Under the pieces are notes generated by a model. The model was not told the DNA's origin. It saw only the letters and a list, made by a program, of their open reading frames with translations, and did not search any database. Of a stretch of DNA of 64,000 nt, positions 63,535 through 64,000 are shown piece after piece. Source of the stretch: Caldilineaceae bacterium (lineage in GTDB: Bacteria; Chloroflexota; Anaerolineae; Caldilineales; Caldilineaceae); the NCBI GenBank assembly GCA_019637645.1, contig JAHBVH010000003.1:1-64000 (forward strand). Direction: 5' to 3'. The first letter of the stretch is position 1; each line of letters opens with the position of its first letter. The position numbers were made by a program, and so were the translations under genes.

Positions 63535-63596
63535 GGAAACGCATCGTTTGTCTATCACATTTGCTTGGTGAATGTGACCTGTCGGGAAGGTAGCGC

Positions 63597-64000
63597 ATGG
63601 CTCGGCCAACGATTGAAGATGTGGCGCGTGCAGCGCAAGTATCCAAGAGCACTGTTAGCCGCGTCCTCAATGATAGTTCCGAATATATGCGCGAAGCGAC
63701 GCGTACCCATGTCTTAACCGTGATTCGCGAATTGGGCTATCGGCCTAGCCGGGTGGCGCGTAGCCTGACTTTAAAGCGGACACAGACCATTGGCCTGCTC
63801 ATTTCGGATGTCAGCAACCCCTTTTATGCCGATGTCATTTTGGGGGTGGAAAGTGTGGCTTTAGCCCACGATTTTGACAGTTTTCTCTGTAACACCATGT
63901 ATGATCCCCACCGGGGTAGCCGCTTTGCCCGTTCGCTGGTGGATATGCAGGTGGATGGCGTTTTGGTCATGACCACCAGTTTGTCCGACGACTTTGCGAA
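63597..64000 (+). CDS. LacI-family transcriptional regulator (5' part; runs off window)
   Basis: 134 codons are visible from the ATG at 63597 with GGGAAGG 6 nt upstream. The helix-turn-helix is canonical: RPTIEDVARAAQVSKSTVSR followed by VLND and the hinge region LGYRPSRVARSLTLKRT. Then the periplasmic-binding-protein-like core starts (TIGLLISDVSNPFYADVILG ... DGVLVMTTS). Family members are repressors released by a sugar or other small molecule. The ligand-binding residues lie mostly beyond the window. Its own operator-like palindrome sits at 63523-63534. No target operon is visible here; genes it controls may follow to the right. Confidence 0.93.
   Translation, partial: MARPTIEDVARAAQVSKSTVSRVLNDSSEYMREATRTHVLTVIRELGYRPSRVARSLTLKRTQTIGLLISDVSNPFYADVILGVESVALAHDFDSFLCNTMYDPHRGSRFARSLVDMQVDGVLVMTTSLSDDFA

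Larger units (their letters stand above)
63293..63596. other. 304-bp divergent intergenic region
   Basis: It holds the promoter for the leftward cyclase/STAND gene at its left end and the promoter plus operator for the rightward LacI gene at its right end. The middle has no recognised feature. Confidence 0.7.

Overview
The window looks like the chromosome of a filamentous or multicellular Chloroflexota bacterium (Herpetosiphon, Kouleothrix or Caldilinea-like). This is an inference from content; no rRNA or other marker gene is present. The pointers are secreted proteins with Thr/Pro/Ala-rich stalks, DUF11 and SdrD-B modules, two secreted proteins carrying an F-L-P-[LW]-V motif near the C terminus, a large cyclase/STAND/TPR protein, and a membrane-fusion protein with no periplasm-spanning hairpin, as expected in a monoderm. 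No tRNA, rRNA, CRISPR array, transposase or prophage gene was seen.

Region 1 (1-17644, all minus strand) is part of a biosynthetic gene cluster for a probably halogenated polyketide. In transcription order it holds an ABC exporter with a degenerate C39-like N terminus, a minimal HlyD-like fusion protein, a strong internal promoter whose -10 sits inside a palindrome, a second ABC exporter, a P1B-like ATPase lacking the CPC metal motif, two tandem flavin-dependent halogenases, and a one-module type I polyketide synthase (KS-AT-DH-KR-ACP) that runs off the left edge. The second halogenase and the PKS overlap by ATGA. The cluster continues beyond position 1.

Region 2 (17942-33006) is mixed: a small FN3-like protein, a membrane-anchored CBM9-like protein, a MaeB-type malic enzyme, a patatin phospholipase, a Cys-rich small protein, a winged-helix protein with an acidic tail, a PLP enzyme of the cysteine-synthase fold, a 76-aa protein behind a near-consensus promoter, a secreted protein made of three copies of an unrecognised domain, a Nudix/SDR pair coupled by ATGA, and a secreted trypsin-like protease.

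Region 3 (33161-47341, minus) encodes three consecutive large surface proteins (1181, about 1296 and about 2130 aa) built from IgGFc-binding-like, DUF11, Calx-beta and SdrD-B modules.

Region 4 (47773-64000) carries an EndoQ-UvrD fusion with two putative sliding-clamp motifs, an aldo/keto reductase, an M42 aminopeptidase, a DUF3307 membrane protein, a Crp/Fnr regulator downstream of a 38-bp perfect palindrome, a large secreted HExxH metalloprotease, a cyclase-STAND-TPR signalling protein that is probably translated from a leaderless mRNA, and the start of a LacI regulator with its own promoter and operator.

Intergenic DNA is rich in short tandem repeats (7-, 14- and 15-bp units; a 30-bp array is coding) and in hairpins. 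Several share the core GACAGGTTT(T)/(A)AAACCTGTC and probably serve as dispersed terminators.
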